Origin: Christensenella sp. UBA1431 | Lineage (GTDB): Bacteria > Bacillota > Clostridia > Christensenellales > UBA1431 | Length of the DNA stretch: 5,910 bases | NCBI GenBank assembly: GCA_002329665.1 | Contig: DCTV01000065.1 | Span: 907 to 6,816, forward strand | Reading direction: 5' to 3' | Made by a program: the position numbers and the translations under genes | The notes under the pieces: generated by a model | The model's database searches: none | Told to the model about the DNA's origin: nothing | Seen by the model: the letters and a program-made list of their open reading frames with translations, nothing else | In this document: positions 1-5,910 of the stretch, piece by piece | How positions within the stretch are numbered: the stretch's first letter is position 1 | Layout: the number at the start of each line of letters is the position of its first letter

Positions 1-23
1 CGGGCCGGCGCCCCGCCGGTCCG
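1..23. repeat. GC-rich inverted repeat at the left window edge
   Basis: On the plus strand CGGGCCGGCG (1-10) pairs with CGCCGGTCCG (14-23) around a CCC loop: ten pairs with one G-U. On the minus-strand RNA that G-U becomes an A-C mismatch. It lies 63 bp after the nif3 stop and could be the stem of a terminator for the nif3 transcript, but any T run would lie beyond the window edge. The plus-strand form is the better-paired one, so it may instead belong to a convergent unit to the left. Confidence 0.35.
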
Positions 24-47
24 GATCGGGGAGATCGCACACCCCGC

Positions 48-59
48 GCCCCGAGGGGC
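48..59. repeat. Short GC-rich palindrome after nif3
   Basis: GCCCCGAGGGGC reads as GCCC-CGAG-GGGC, a four-bp GC stem with a tetraloop (five pairs with a 2-nt gap if drawn fully). It lies 26 bp after the nif3 stop. Short palindromes arise easily in GC-rich DNA, so alone it means little; it is listed because it stands between two other inverted repeats. Confidence 0.3.
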
Positions 60-71
60 CTCGTCGTCCTT

Positions 72-94
72 GAGGAATAAACCGATTATTCCCC
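72..94 (-). repeat. Inverted repeat across the nif3 stop codon
   Basis: In the minus-strand RNA, GGGGAATAA (94-86) can pair with TTATTCCTC (80-72) around a 5-nt loop: nine pairs, one of them G-U, with the inner seven perfect. The 5' arm contains the TAA stop codon of nif3. No T run follows (the next bases are AAGGACGACG), so it is not a classical terminator. It may help form or protect an mRNA 3' end. Confidence 0.5.
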
Positions 95-1210
95 GCCAAT
101 CCACCTGAGTTCGTGGCTGTGCCCCGACAGCACCAACTCCACTGTATATTCTAACGTATCCAGGCCGTTTTGTAAATGGCGAATTAATTCGGGCAACACG
201 ACGGCTTCCGTAGAATAGTGCCCGGCCAGTATCACGCCCACCCCCAGCTCCGCCGCACGCAGGCACTCGCTGTGTTTCAGCTCCCCCGTGACGAAGGCCC
301 CTGCGCCCTGCCGCGCCGCCGCATCGACGAGCCCGTTGCCGGAACCCCCGCAGACGGCCGCGCACGCGACCAGGGCCGTTTCGTCGCCGGCCACGCGGAC
401 GCCTTCGCACCCAAGGGCCCGTGCGGCGAGCCTGGCAAAAGCGCTGAGCGCCATCGGCGTCGTAAGGTCGCCGGCGCGCCCGAGGCCCATTCCCTCCGGG
501 CATGCTTCGAGCGCATACACATCGTAGGCTGGTGCTTCGTACGGGTGGACCCGGAGCATCTCGGCGACGGCCGCATCCAACAGGTAACCGGGCACGATCG
601 TCTCGAGGCGGATTTCCTCCACCTGTTCGAAGTTCCCCGGCGCGCCCAGGTACGGTTTCGCGTCCTTTGGGACCTCGAACGTGCCCCGGCCTGTCACGGA
701 AAACGAGCACTTGCCGTACGCCCCGATCCTGCCGGCGCCGGCCGCAAAGAGGGCCTCCCGCACCTTTTGCGCGTGCGTCGGGGGGACGAACACGACCAGC
801 TTCCTGTAGCCTTTTTCGTAATACGGCTGCAGCCGCCGGACGTTTTTCAGCCCCAGGCGCGCCGCGAGCGCGTCGTTCACGCCGCCCGGCGCGATGTCGA
901 GGTTGGTGTGGGCCGCGAAATGGCAGATCCCTTCGCGCGCCAGGCGGTACGCGAGCCCGGCGTCGCCCGCTCCTTTCGTGAGCCTGCCTACCGGCCGGAG
1001 CATCAGCGGATGGTGGGTGACGATCATGTCGGCGCCAAGGCGCACCGCTTCGTCGATCACGTCCTGCGTGACCTCCAGCGCCACGAGCACCCTGTCCACG
1101 GACGCGTCCAAATCGCCCACGAGCAGCCCCACGTTGTCGTAATCCATCGCGAGGGCGCCGGGCGCGATCCCTTCCATGATGTCGCAAATCGTCCTGCACG
1201 TTACAGCCAT
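86..1210 (-). CDS. yqfO: Nif3-like dinuclear metal centre protein (YqfO/DUF34 family)
   Basis: This is a member of the universal Nif3/NIF3L1 family, toroidal oligomers with a two-metal site. The biochemical role is unsettled; the common label 'GTP cyclohydrolase I type 2 homologue' is not well supported. The 374 residues match the long YqfO form, in which an inserted PII/CutA-like domain (about 135-232, from KLVVFVPP to VHPYEAPAYDVYAL) splits the two Nif3 halves. Expected metal ligands are visible: H66-H67 (THHPLM), D105 in AAHTNLDIAPGGVNDALA, and H331 and E335 in GHYSTE. MDYDNVGLLVGD (22-33) is the N-terminal family signature, and FVTGELKH (306-313) is also conserved. The ATG at 1210 is preceded by GAGGAG (1224-1219) with an 8-nt spacer inside the end of trmK, which it overlaps by 10 bp, so the two are probably translationally coupled. 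The trmK-nif3 pairing is common in Firmicutes. The stop TAA (88-86) lies within an inverted repeat. Confidence 0.95.
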   Translation of the reverse strand: MAVTCRTICDIMEGIAPGALAMDYDNVGLLVGDLDASVDRVLVALEVTQDVIDEAVRLGADMIVTHHPLMLRPVGRLTKGAGDAGLAYRLAREGICHFAAHTNLDIAPGGVNDALAARLGLKNVRRLQPYYEKGYRKLVVFVPPTHAQKVREALFAAGAGRIGAYGKCSFSVTGRGTFEVPKDAKPYLGAPGNFEQVEEIRLETIVPGYLLDAAVAEMLRVHPYEAPAYDVYALEACPEGMGLGRAGDLTTPMALSAFARLAARALGCEGVRVAGDETALVACAAVCGGSGNGLVDAAARQGAGAFVTGELKHSECLRAAELGVGVILAGHYSTEAVVLPELIRHLQNGLDTLEYTVELVLSGHSHELRWIGGE

Positions 1211-1890
1211 CCGAGCATCTCCTCATACAGCCGGACCGCCGAGCGAAGATCGTCCAGCGTTTCTTCCGGGCCTTTGCCGCTCTTTTGAAGGTTGGCAATC
1301 AGCTTTCTGGCGACGGCTAGCCTGTGTTCGACGCGCGCCCTGAGCAGGGGGTGGCGCTTCAGCCAGAGCAAAAATCCGACCCGGGCGTACGCGAGGTCGT
1401 ATTCCGGGGCTTTCTGCCTGCCGGCCACGATCACGTCGAACAGACGCCCTTTCCCGGCGACGAGGTCTTCGTCCAGTATGTTCAGTCGAAGTCTGACAAG
1501 CGCCTTCCGCAGCGCGTCCTCCCCCTGCATCGGCTGGAGGACCAGCCGCGTGCCGCCGTCGATCTTATGGATGCCGTCCTCGAGCATGCGCGCGATCCCC
1601 ATCCCGCTCACGCCCGCGATCACGACGGAGTGCACCTCGCCCGCTTCCAGCGGGCCGAGCCCGTCGCCCCTGCGGCAGTCGAGCCTGCCGCCAAGGCCCA
1701 GGCGCCCGGCCAGCCGCCGCGTCTTCTCCAGCGACAGGTCGCTGCGGTCCACGGCCACCGCCCGCGGCACCCGCCCCCGCTGGAGCAGGCCCGCGCACAG
1801 CAGCCCGTGGCCGCACCCCACGTCGGCCATCGGCATGCCTTCTTCAACATACGCAGCGACCGCCCCCAGCCGCCCGTCGAGCCTTATCAT
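1201..1890 (-). CDS. trmK: tRNA (adenine(22)-N1)-methyltransferase TrmK
   Basis: TrmK uses S-adenosylmethionine to methylate N1 of A22 in the D-arm region of bacterial tRNAs. The 229-residue protein has the family layout: an N-terminal Rossmann methyltransferase domain (about 1-157) and a helical, partly coiled-coil C-terminal tail (about 180-229) for tRNA contact. It starts IRLDGRLGAVAAYVEEG, like the family N-terminus. Motif I is MADVGCGHG (21-29), the SAM-binding acidic residue is probably D48 (AVDRSD), and motif IV is IAGVSG (91-96). LVLQPMQG (116-123) and GKGRLFDVIVA (147-157) match the rest of the family. Two motifs are altered: relatives usually have D(I/V)G(S/T)DHAYLP and IAGMGG. The ATG at 1890 follows GGGGAAGG with a 7-nt spacer. 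The TAA at 1203-1201 lies inside the next gene, giving a 10-bp overlap. It could be a TrmK-like enzyme of shifted specificity, but position and length favour TrmK. Confidence 0.9.
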   Translation of the reverse strand: MIRLDGRLGAVAAYVEEGMPMADVGCGHGLLCAGLLQRGRVPRAVAVDRSDLSLEKTRRLAGRLGLGGRLDCRRGDGLGPLEAGEVHSVVIAGVSGMGIARMLEDGIHKIDGGTRLVLQPMQGEDALRKALVRLRLNILDEDLVAGKGRLFDVIVAGRQKAPEYDLAYARVGFLLWLKRHPLLRARVEHRLAVARKLIANLQKSGKGPEETLDDLRSAVRLYEEMLGWL

Positions 1891-2030
1891 CGCCGTACCT
1901 TCCCCGTGTCTTTCACATCCCCATTATACAACAAACGAACTGGCCCGCAAACGCCTGCGACGATGCCGGCCATTTGGTTTGCCCCCGGGCCCAGGATCGG
2001 TGTGTGCCTATGGTATGAGCGGAGGAACAT
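1887..2030 (-). CDS. Doubtful 47-codon reading frame before trmK
   Basis: An ATG at 2030 follows GGAGGG (2040-2035) by 4 nt and opens a 47-codon frame that ends in a TGA overlapping the trmK start codon (ATGA at 1890-1887), an arrangement typical of translational coupling. I do not recognise the peptide (it starts MFLRSYHRHTPILG): no signal peptide, no clear membrane segment, no known motif. Against it, the frame is also open upstream through rpoD, as happens by chance in GC-rich DNA; the third codon positions look less GC-rich than in the flanking genes; the SD is buried in a 9-bp stem; and a likely trmK promoter lies inside the frame. It is listed because of the SD and the ATGA junction, not because it looks like a known gene. 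Confidence 0.15.
   Translation of the reverse strand: MFLRSYHRHTPILGPGANQMAGIVAGVCGPVRLLYNGDVKDTGKVRR
1923..1950 (-). promoter_or_regulatory. Likely SigA-type promoter of trmK-nif3
   Basis: A perfect TATAAT -10 box (1928-1923) lies 16 nt after TTGCGG (1950-1945), which matches the -35 consensus in its first three bases only. Transcription would start near 1917-1916, leaving a leader of about 26 nt that still includes the trmK SD-like GGGGAAGG (1905-1898). A consensus -10 box is notable in such GC-rich DNA, and its placement in the 196-bp spacer fits. The weak -35 box keeps this moderate. Confidence 0.45.
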
Positions 2031-2044
2031 CCGTCCCTCCGCTC
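2017..2044 (-). other. Strong stem-loop in the rpoD-trmK spacer
   Basis: A perfect 9-bp stem, GAGCGGAGG (2044-2036 on the minus strand) with CCTCCGCTC (2025-2017), encloses a 10-nt loop. It starts 42 nt after the rpoD stop. No run of T follows on either strand (minus continues ATACCATAGG, plus continues TAAATCCC), so it is not a standard intrinsic terminator. It could protect the 3' end of the dnaG-rpoD mRNA, act as a processing site, or fold over the SD-like GGAGGG and ATG that it contains. Confidence 0.6.
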
Positions 2045-2086
2045 TAAATCCCGTATAACGCAGATCGAATAAAGTGTCCGGCTCGC

Positions 2087-3166
2087 TCAGTCCAGGAAAT
2101 CCTTTAGCTTTTTGCTCCGGCTCGGATGCCTGAGCTTCCTCAATGCCTTCGCCTCGATCTGTCGGATGCGCTCGCGCGTCACGTTGAATTCCCTGCCCAC
2201 TTCCTCGAGCGTGCGCGCGCGCCCGTCGTCTAGCCCGAAACGGAGCCTCAACACCTTTTCCTCGCGCGGGGTCAGCGTATCGAGCACGTTCATGAGCTGC
2301 TCTTTGAGCAGCGTGAACGCGGCGGTCTCCGCCGGCGCCGGGGCGTCCTCGTCGGGGATGAAGTCCCCGAGGTGGCTGTCTTCCTCCTCGCCGATCGGCG
2401 TTTCGAGCGACACGGGTTCCTGCGCGATCTTGATGATCTCGCGCACCTTGTCCTGCGATATGCCCATCTCCGCCGCGATCTCCTCGGGCTGCGGCTCCCT
2501 GCCGTATTCCTGTACCAGCTGCCGGTTCACGCGGATGAGCTTGTTGATAGTCTCCACCATATGTACCGGAATGCGTATGGTCCGGGCCTGGTCCGCGATA
2601 GCCCGCGTGATCGCCTGGCGTATCCACCAGGTCGCATAGGTGCTGAACTTATAACCCTTGCGGTAATCGAACTTCTCGACGGCCTTGATGAGCCCGAGGT
2701 TCCCTTCCTGGATGAGGTCCAGAAAAAGCATCCCGCGCCCCACGTACCGCTTCGCGATGCTGACCACCAGCCTGAGGTTCGCTTCGGCCAGCTTCCGCTT
2801 GGCCTCCATATCGCCTTCCGCCATGCGTTTTGCGATCGCTATCTCTTCATCGGCAGTGAGCAGCGGCACCTTCCCGATCTCCTTGAGGTACATGCGTACG
2901 GGGTCGTCGATGCTCACGCTATCGGGAATGGTGAGGCTCAGATCCTCTTCGGCCAGATCCTCGGCCAGCGCTTTATCCATCTCGATATCTTCGACGACAT
3001 CGATGTTGTTGTTTTCGAGCGTTTCGTAGATCTTCTCGATCTGGTCGGCCTCCAGGCCGGCGCCTTCCAGCGCGTCCATGATCTCCTTGTACGTCAGGAC
3101 GCCTTTGGCCTTGCCGCTTTCTAGCAGTTCGGTAATCCGGGCCGTTTTGGATTCCACGTTGCCCAA
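2087..3166 (-). CDS. rpoD: RNA polymerase housekeeping sigma factor SigA/RpoD
   Basis: The primary sigma factor directs core RNA polymerase to -10/-35 promoters of most genes. From the TTG start the protein has 359 residues, in the range of Firmicute SigA. Order of regions: a short region 1.1 (about 8-56, with [12 protein letters not shown]); region 1.2 at [11 protein letters not shown] (88-98); region 2, with [34 protein letters not shown] (150-168) and the -10 melting/recognition helix [14 protein letters not shown] (173-186); region 3 (about 200-276); and region 4 (292-357), with the -35-binding helix-turn-helix [19 protein letters not shown] (328-346). There is no long insert between regions 1.2 and 2, unlike the E. 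coli protein. I chose TTG at 3166 because AAGGAGGG lies 6 nt upstream; the alternative ATG at 3193 overlaps the dnaG stop by ATGA, adds nine residues (368 in total) and lacks an SD. Identity is certain; the start is not. Confidence 0.97.
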   Translation of the reverse strand: MGNVESKTARITELLESGKAKGVLTYKEIMDALEGAGLEADQIEKIYETLENNNIDVVEDIEMDKALAEDLAEEDLSLTIPDSVSIDDPVRMYLKEIGKVPLLTADEEIAIAKRMAEGDMEAKRKLAEANLRLVVSIAKRYVGRGMLFLDLIQEGNLGLIKAVEKFDYRKGYKFSTYATWWIRQAITRAIADQARTIRIPVHMVETINKLIRVNRQLVQEYGREPQPEEIAAEMGISQDKVREIIKIAQEPVSLETPIGEEEDSHLGDFIPDEDAPAPAETAAFTLLKEQLMNVLDTLTPREEKVLRLRFGLDDGRARTLEEVGREFNVTRERIRQIEAKALRKLRHPSRSKKLKDFLD

Positions 3167-3172
3167 GCCACT

Positions 3173-3180
3173 CCCTCCTT
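3173..3180 (-). promoter_or_regulatory. Strong ribosome binding site deciding the rpoD start
   Basis: AAGGAGGG is a near-perfect complement of the 16S rRNA 3' end. It lies 6 nt before a TTG at 3166 and downstream of the ATG at 3193. In the longer reading it would be translated as part of KGGSG. The ATG at 3193 has no SD: the 20 nt before it are AT-rich and contain only the tail of dnaG. This is the main evidence for a TTG start of rpoD. Confidence 0.7.
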
Positions 3181-3189
3181 TCTCTTCAC

Positions 3190-4977
3190 TCATAGGTTTA
3201 ATTTATGAAGGTTTTGGAACTCCAGATTCAGCTTCTGTATTTTCATCAGAATCTCTTTCTTCTCTTCTCTGCCCGTACCGGGCCCGGCAAACTGATGCTG
3301 GAGTTCCTTAACCTTTTTTTCTATGCTCTGTGCGCGTATGCGTACGGCGCATTCCCTCGCGCTTGTTGTAAGGCTGCCTGTATCCGCGTCCCCGGCGACC
3401 CGGCCAAACACCTGAGCGGCGTAGGCCGCGAGTTCCTGGTCCGCCATAGCGTCGAGCAGCGCCGCGACATCCATCTGTCCGCCCTCGGGCGCATACCACA
3501 GCAGCCTTGCGATTTCAACATTCCTCTCGTCCGAAAAATCGTCGGGGCAAAGCATTTGCTTTGCCAGCCTCACGCATTCGTCCGATTGCACCATACAACG
3601 CAATATTTCTTGCTCTGCGGCTTCACTGGTCTTATTATTCCTGTAATTACCAAGTCTATTCTTTCTCGATTCCTCAGTGTATTCGACCGCTCCGCCCGTC
3701 TGTACCTGCCTTCGAAGCGTGTCTCTGTCGAAGCCGGTTTCCTTTTGCAGGCGCGCGATGCAGGCCGCCTGCTCCGCAGGGTTCTCCAACTGAGCGATCA
3801 CCTTCGCCCCTTCGATAGCGTAAGTAACCCTCTCTTTCTGCATCCCCAGGTCTTTTCCCGCTTTTATCAGGTCGAGCCGGAAGTCCACGGGTTCCTGGGC
3901 GTTGGCCAGCGCGTCGAGGAAAGCTTCCCTGCCCTGTGCGCGCACCAGATCGTCCGGGTCGGCCCCCTGAGGCATGCGCACCACGCGCACGGGAAAGCTT
4001 TCCATGGCAAATACGTCCAGCGCCCGTTCCGCGGCGTTCTGTCCCGCCGCATCGCCATCATATGCAATCGCCGCGCTTTTTGCATACCTTTTGAGCAAAC
4101 GCGCCTGCTCTCTGGTGAACGCCGTCCCGAGCGACGCGACCACGCCTTCTATCCCTGCGGCATGCAACGCAATCACGTCCATGTAGCCTTCGACGACGAC
4201 GCCGCATTCCAGCGCTTTCACGCGTTTCAGGGCCGCGACGCCGTAGAGGTTGCGCCGCTTGTTGAATACGGCGGTCTCCGGGGAATTCAGGTATTTGGGC
4301 CGGCCGTCGCCTATGACGCGCCCCCCGAATCCCACGACGTTGCCGGTCGCGTCCACGATGGGGAACATCACCCGGCCACGGAAATAATCGTAGGTGCGTT
4401 CTCCCGACCGCGCTATAAGGCCCGCCTCGGCCAGTTCCTGTTTGTTGCAGCCTTCCTTTACGAGCGCTTCCTCCAGCGCGTCCCAGCGGTCCGGCGCATA
4501 GCCCAGCCCGAAGCGTTGCACGGTTTTTTTGCCGATGCCCCTTTTTTCGAGGTATTCCCGGGCGGGTTCGCCCTGTTTGCCCATGAGGAGCGCGTGATAA
4601 TAGCGGGCGGTCAGCCTGTTTATCTCGTAAAGCCTTTCGGCTTTTTTGCGCCTTTCCAGGTACGCGCCGTCCTCCTGCGTTCTCGCCACCGTGATGCCGG
4701 CCCTTCTGGCCAGAAATTCCACGCTCTCGACGAACGTGAGGTGTTCGATGTTCATCACGAAGTGGAAGACGCTGCCCCCCGCATGGCAGCCGAAGCAGTA
4801 ATAAAACTGCTTGTCCGCACTGACGGAAAACGACGGGGTCTTTTCGTTGTGGAAGGGGCACAGCCCCCAGTATTTCGAGCCCCTGCGCCTGAGCGTGACG
4901 TAGCCGGAAACCACGTCCACGATGTCGTTGCGCCCGCGTACCTCCGCGAGCACCTCGTCGGGGAAAAAGCCTGCCAT
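3190..4977 (-). CDS. dnaG: DNA primase DnaG
   Basis: DnaG makes the short RNA primers for lagging-strand and origin DNA synthesis at the fork, recruited by the replicative helicase. The 595-residue length is normal for Firmicutes. Domains in order: an N-terminal CHC2 zinc-binding domain (about 1-100) with ligands C40, H43, C61 and C64 in [13 protein letters not shown] and [10 protein letters not shown]; the RNA polymerase domain, with the basic [10 protein letters not shown] motif (198-207) and GFGGR (216-220); the TOPRIM fold with acidic metal-binding residues E263 (EGYMDVIAL), D307 and D309 (YDGDAAG); and a helical C-terminal helicase-binding region (about 450-595), diverged as is usual. 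DPDD at 340-343 follows the TOPRIM core. The ATG at 4977 is the only possible start, because an in-frame TGA lies at 4992. The stop is TGA at 3192-3190, next to or overlapping rpoD, the classic primase-sigma pairing. All expected catalytic residues are present. Confidence 0.98.
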   Translation of the reverse strand: MAGFFPDEVLAEVRGRNDIVDVVSGYVTLRRRGSKYWGLCPFHNEKTPSFSVSADKQFYYCFGCHAGGSVFHFVMNIEHLTFVESVEFLARRAGITVARTQEDGAYLERRKKAERLYEINRLTARYYHALLMGKQGEPAREYLEKRGIGKKTVQRFGLGYAPDRWDALEEALVKEGCNKQELAEAGLIARSGERTYDYFRGRVMFPIVDATGNVVGFGGRVIGDGRPKYLNSPETAVFNKRRNLYGVAALKRVKALECGVVVEGYMDVIALHAAGIEGVVASLGTAFTREQARLLKRYAKSAAIAYDGDAAGQNAAERALDVFAMESFPVRVVRMPQGADPDDLVRAQGREAFLDALANAQEPVDFRLDLIKAGKDLGMQKERVTYAIEGAKVIAQLENPAEQAACIARLQKETGFDRDTLRRQVQTGGAVEYTEESRKNRLGNYRNNKTSEAAEQEILRCMVQSDECVRLAKQMLCPDDFSDERNVEIARLLWYAPEGGQMDVAALLDAMADQELAAYAAQVFGRVAGDADTGSLTTSARECAVRIRAQSIEKKVKELQHQFAGPGTGREEKKEILMKIQKLNLEFQNLHKLNL

Positions 4978-4992
4978 TTTTTTCGTCCGTCA

Positions 4993-4998
4993 CTCCTC
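4993..4998 (-). promoter_or_regulatory. Ribosome binding site of dnaG with long spacing
   Basis: GAGGAG lies 15 nt before the dnaG ATG at 4977, longer than the usual 6-9 nt. An in-frame TGA at 4992-4990 sits between the two, so no earlier dnaG start is possible. The spacer contains six A residues directly before ATG. The long spacing would suggest modest initiation of primase, which cells need in small amounts; that last point is inference. Confidence 0.5.
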
Positions 4999-5089
4999 AT
5001 ATGAATTAAGGTCCGTTCCTGTCAAATGTAAGGTTCCCCGCGCGCGTACCGTTTTCCTGCATGCTGTCGAATTTTCTCCGGATGCAATC

Positions 5090-5910
5090 TCAAAGGCTCG
5101 ATTTTGGCACGAACAGGCGGATATATGTCTTAATCGCGTACTGGTCCGTCATCCCTGCGATGTAATCGCATACCGCGCGCGCCGCGGATTCGTTATGGGC
5201 GACGGCCTGGTAGTCATCGGGCAGCTCGTCCACTTTCTCCATATAGTACAGGTATAGGTTCCTGAGCACGTGCTCCGCCCGCTGCTCCTGGGACCTTGCG
5301 CGGGCCTGGAGGTACAGGTGGCCGAAAAGGAAGGCCCTGAGCGCGTCCGTCGCTTCCTGCCCTTCGGGCGACATGCGAACAAAGGGCCGGTCCAGGCTGT
5401 TTCTCACCACGTCCGTGATCATCGCGTTGATCCGCACGCCGTGACCCCTTCCCAGCCGCTCGAGGCTCTTTTGCGGCAGGTCGTGCTCGGCGAGCAGACC
5501 GGCGCGGCCTGCGTCGTCGATGTCGTGGTTGATATAGGCGATCTTGTCCGCGATGCGCACCGCCTGTCCCTCCAGCGTGCCGGGCGTGCCCTTCGTACGG
5601 TGGTTCAATATGCCGTCGCGCACCTCCCACGTCAGGTTGAGCCTTTCCAATACATCCACCACGCGGAGGCTTTGCTCGTTGTGCGCGAATCCGCAATCCG
5701 TGATCTCGTTCAAAAGGTCCTCTCCCACGTGTCCGAACGGCGTATGCCCGAGGTCGTGCCCCAGGGAAACGGCCTCGGCAAGGTCTTCGTTGAGCCGCAG
5801 CGCCCGCACGATCGTGCGCGCGATCTGCGCGACCTCCAGCGTGTGCGTGAGCCGGGTGCGGTAATGGTCGCCTTCGGGGGCGATGAACACCTGCGTCTTG
5901 TGCTTCAGCC
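5090..5910 (-). CDS. dgt: Deoxyguanosinetriphosphate triphosphohydrolase (dGTPase), HD domain; 5' end missing
   Basis: This is the C-terminal part of a cytoplasmic HD-superfamily enzyme that hydrolyses dGTP (in some homologues other dNTPs) to the deoxynucleoside and triphosphate, trimming the dNTP pool. The frame is open to the window edge: six codons (LKHKTQ) precede the GTG at 5890, and LKHKTQVF continues into the family sequence, so that GTG is internal. About 272 residues are visible; family members of this type have roughly 330-345, so some 50-70 N-terminal residues lie outside. Counting from the first visible residue, the metal-binding H..HD..D set is seen as H22 (RTRLTHTLEV), H51-D52 (GHDLGHTPFGH) and D121 (RIADKIAYINHD). 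The HNEQSLRVV motif near residue 76 is also typical of dGTPases. The stop is TGA at 5092-5090. It is 112 bp upstream of dnaG on the same strand, its usual place in Clostridia. Which dNTP it prefers cannot be read from the sequence. Confidence 0.95.
   Translation of the reverse strand, partial: LKHKTQVFIAPEGDHYRTRLTHTLEVAQIARTIVRALRLNEDLAEAVSLGHDLGHTPFGHVGEDLLNEITDCGFAHNEQSLRVVDVLERLNLTWEVRDGILNHRTKGTPGTLEGQAVRIADKIAYINHDIDDAGRAGLLAEHDLPQKSLERLGRGHGVRINAMITDVVRNSLDRPFVRMSPEGQEATDALRAFLFGHLYLQARARSQEQRAEHVLRNLYLYYMEKVDELPDDYQAVAHNESAARAVCDYIAGMTDQYAIKTYIRLFVPKSSL

Noticed and set aside
3271..3283. GC hairpin GCCCG-GTA-CGGGC within the 3' end of dnaG
   Set aside because: It lies in coding sequence (the GPGTGR stretch of the primase tail), has only five pairs and no T run follows; no reason to call it an attenuator or processing site.
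3205..5004. A 599-codon open frame on the plus strand, antisense to dnaG, and similar long plus-strand frames opposite nif3 and trmK
   Set aside because: These mirror the codons of clear genes on the minus strand. Long antisense frames are expected in GC-rich coding DNA, and their translations show no recognisable family.
4996..5025. A perfect TTGACA (5025-5020) upstream of dnaG with TATGAG (5001-4996) 18 nt later
   Set aside because: The -10 match is only 4 of 6, and a start from it would fall near 4989, after the dnaG SD, leaving a leader without a ribosome site. Probably chance, though a dnaG promoter elsewhere in the 112-bp spacer is not excluded.
5031..5052. GGT...ACC inverted ends around GCGCGCG in the dgt-dnaG spacer, considered as a dgt terminator
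   Set aside because: Pairing is only three bases at the ends with a self-complementary GC run inside, and no T run follows on the minus strand.
5888..5890. GTG as the start codon of dgt
   Set aside because: The frame stays open to the window edge, and the six residues before it, LKHKTQ, belong to the conserved dGTPase sequence, so the gene is cut by the window and does not begin here.

Overview
The window carries five genes, all on the minus strand, in the order dgt (5' end cut off by the right window edge), dnaG, rpoD, trmK and a Nif3/YqfO-family gene. This is the macromolecular-synthesis cluster in the form common in Gram-positive Firmicutes, especially Clostridia. The GC-rich coding sequence, purine-rich Shine-Dalgarno (SD) sites, a group 1 SigA with a short N-terminal region and no large insert between regions 1.2 and 2, and the YqfO-type Nif3 protein with an inserted domain all suggest a high-GC member of the Clostridia or a close relative. 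I cannot name the species from the sequence.

Region by region, reading in the direction of transcription (high to low coordinates): 5910-5090 is the C-terminal part of an HD-domain dNTP triphosphohydrolase. A 112-bp spacer follows. 4977-3190 is a complete DNA primase. rpoD follows at once, either overlapping the dnaG stop by ATGA (start at 3193) or, as I prefer, starting at a TTG at 3166 behind a very strong SD. A 196-bp spacer (2086-1891) holds a strong perfect stem-loop, a doubtful 47-codon reading frame and a TATAAT-type promoter. 1890-1201 is the tRNA m1A22 methyltransferase TrmK. It overlaps by 10 bp the Nif3-like gene (1210-86), which ends in a run of inverted repeats reaching the left edge.

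The genes link nucleotide pool control (dGTPase), replication priming (DnaG), housekeeping transcription (SigA) and tRNA modification (TrmK). The Nif3-like protein is a widespread metal-binding protein of unsettled role that often accompanies trmK in Firmicutes. dnaG-rpoD and trmK-nif3 each look like a tightly coupled pair. The promoter signal before trmK suggests the second pair can be transcribed separately.

This is a conserved core region. I see no mobile element, CRISPR array, tRNA, rRNA or defence system, and no convincing new system. The points worth a second look are modest: the rpoD start, altered signature motifs in TrmK, a stem-loop that would hide an SD and start codon in the rpoD-trmK spacer, and inverted repeats around and after the nif3 stop codon.
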